From positions 13,992 through 20,091 of the forward strand of contig JAJYHI010000041.1 of assembly GCA_021784835.1 (NCBI GenBank): a stretch of DNA of 6,100 nucleotides. The letters are read 5' to 3'. Positions within the stretch are counted from its first letter, which is position 1, and the number at the start of each line of letters is the position of its first letter. The stretch is from a bacterium. Lineage in GTDB: Bacteria > SZUA-79 > Acidulodesulfobacterales > Acidulodesulfobacteraceae. The position numbers and the translations under genes are program-made. Shown one piece after another: positions 5,727 to 6,100 of this stretch. Below the pieces are notes generated by a model. That model saw only the letters and a list, made by a program, of their open reading frames with translations, ran no database searches and had not been told where the DNA came from.

Positions 5727-5957
5727 TTAAACAAGGTTAAAGAGCCTTTCGTTAAACTTATTCATTAAATCTACTTTTTCGTTAAGATGTTCTATCTTTT
5801 CATCAAGACGGATTATGTCAGACTTAAGCTCGTTTTTAACGGAACTCATCCTTCCGTCTAGAATATCTATTCTACCTATAAGCTTTTGCAGGTCTGCGAT
5901 TATAAGCTCCTGAATAACCTTTCTTGTGGCGTTTTCCCTAATACTTTCGGCGGACAT
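5727..5957 (-). CDS. Small cytoplasmic coiled-coil protein, function unknown
   Basis: 76 residues without signal peptide, membrane segment or Cys. From about residue 10 onward it is predicted by eye to be one long amphipathic helix with heptad-spaced Leu/Ile (IIADLQKLIGRIDILDGRM, then IIRLDEKIEHLNEKVDLM), so it probably forms a dimeric or trimeric coiled coil; the last residues NERLFNLV may fold back. The ATG at 5957 has only a weak AGAAG site about 10 nt upstream. It lies 100 bp right of the tRNA-Pro fragment, so it may be the first gene of the integrated element. Short coiled-coil ORFs of this sort are frequent near toxin, restriction or phage genes, but nothing here gives a function. Base composition and the consistent heptads argue for a real gene; it may be the C-terminal piece of a longer ancestor. 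Confidence 0.6.
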   Translation of the reverse strand: MSAESIRENATRKVIQELIIADLQKLIGRIDILDGRMSSVKNELKSDIIRLDEKIEHLNEKVDLMNKFNERLFNLV

Positions 5958-6031
5958 TTTTAAATCTTCTGAAAAATAATTTAATCCTTTATTAAATTAT
6001 ACAACCGATATTTAAAATAATAAAGATATTT

Positions 6032-6100
6032 TTAGCGGCTATTAAATGTCTCTATCCCATTCCTGCGGTCAAGCGTGCATACGATTGCGGGTACGTTCAT
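6032..6100 (-). CDS. Possible C-terminal tail of a gene entering from the right edge
   Basis: One minus-strand frame is open from the edge for 22 codons and stops at 6032-6034 (tail ...LDRRNGIETFNSR). The stretch 6035-6100 is clearly more GC-rich than 5958-6031, as a coding tail would be. An opening this short is common by chance and no family was recognised, so this is only a pointer. Confidence 0.2.
   Translation of the reverse strand: MNVPAIVCTLDRRNGIETFNSR

Noticed and set aside
6030..6100. First unit of a CRISPR array at the right edge
   Set aside because: An AT-rich leader-like stretch precedes a GC-richer segment, but only one copy of any candidate repeat is present, so nothing in the window supports an array.

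Overview
The window looks like chromosomal DNA of an AT-rich Gram-negative bacterium. Evidence for an outer membrane is direct: a TolC/CzcC-type efflux lipoprotein, an outer-membrane beta-barrel ending in Phe, and a periplasmic Spy/CpxP-type protein. The sensor kinase H-box is closest, from memory, to the ArsS family known from Campylobacterota. Low GC plus this gene mix would also fit AT-rich deltaproteobacterial lineages, but no taxonomic marker is present, so placement is inference only.

Layout. 1-2482 (minus strand) is a probable three-gene operon read right to left: an outer-membrane beta-barrel protein (1619-2482), a small secreted Cys-containing protein (1166-1537), and a TolC/CzcC-like efflux lipoprotein (1-1102) that runs off the left edge. 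No terminator is visible between them. 2483-2857 is a very AT-rich divergent promoter region. 2858-4766 (plus strand) is a response regulator/histidine kinase pair overlapping by 11 nt. It meets the minus-strand Spy-like gene (4833-5372) at a shared bidirectional hairpin terminator (4790-4824). Upstream of the spy-like gene is a striking 18-bp-arm inverted repeat (5453-5497). At 5577-5627 lies the 3' half of a tRNA-Pro(CGG) gene with no 5' half in the window. This is the classic footprint of a tRNA-targeted integration, and the element should lie to the right. 5727-5957 encodes a small coiled-coil protein, and the last ~60 bases have a more GC-rich character and hold no confirmed gene.

How the genes may work together. 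A two-component system flanked divergently by an outer-membrane/efflux operon and convergently by a Spy-type periplasmic chaperone resembles an envelope- or metal-stress module: sensing by the kinase, DNA binding by the OmpR-type regulator, and output through export and periplasmic protein protection. This is inferred from gene content and repeats in the two promoter regions; no ligand or regulon can be read from the sequence.

Points most worth a second look are the tRNA-Pro half-gene with flanking 13-bp repeats, a genome-dispersed palindromic repeat apparently built in frame into the signal-peptide region of the beta-barrel protein, the long palindrome over the spy-like promoter, and the small secreted protein of the efflux operon.
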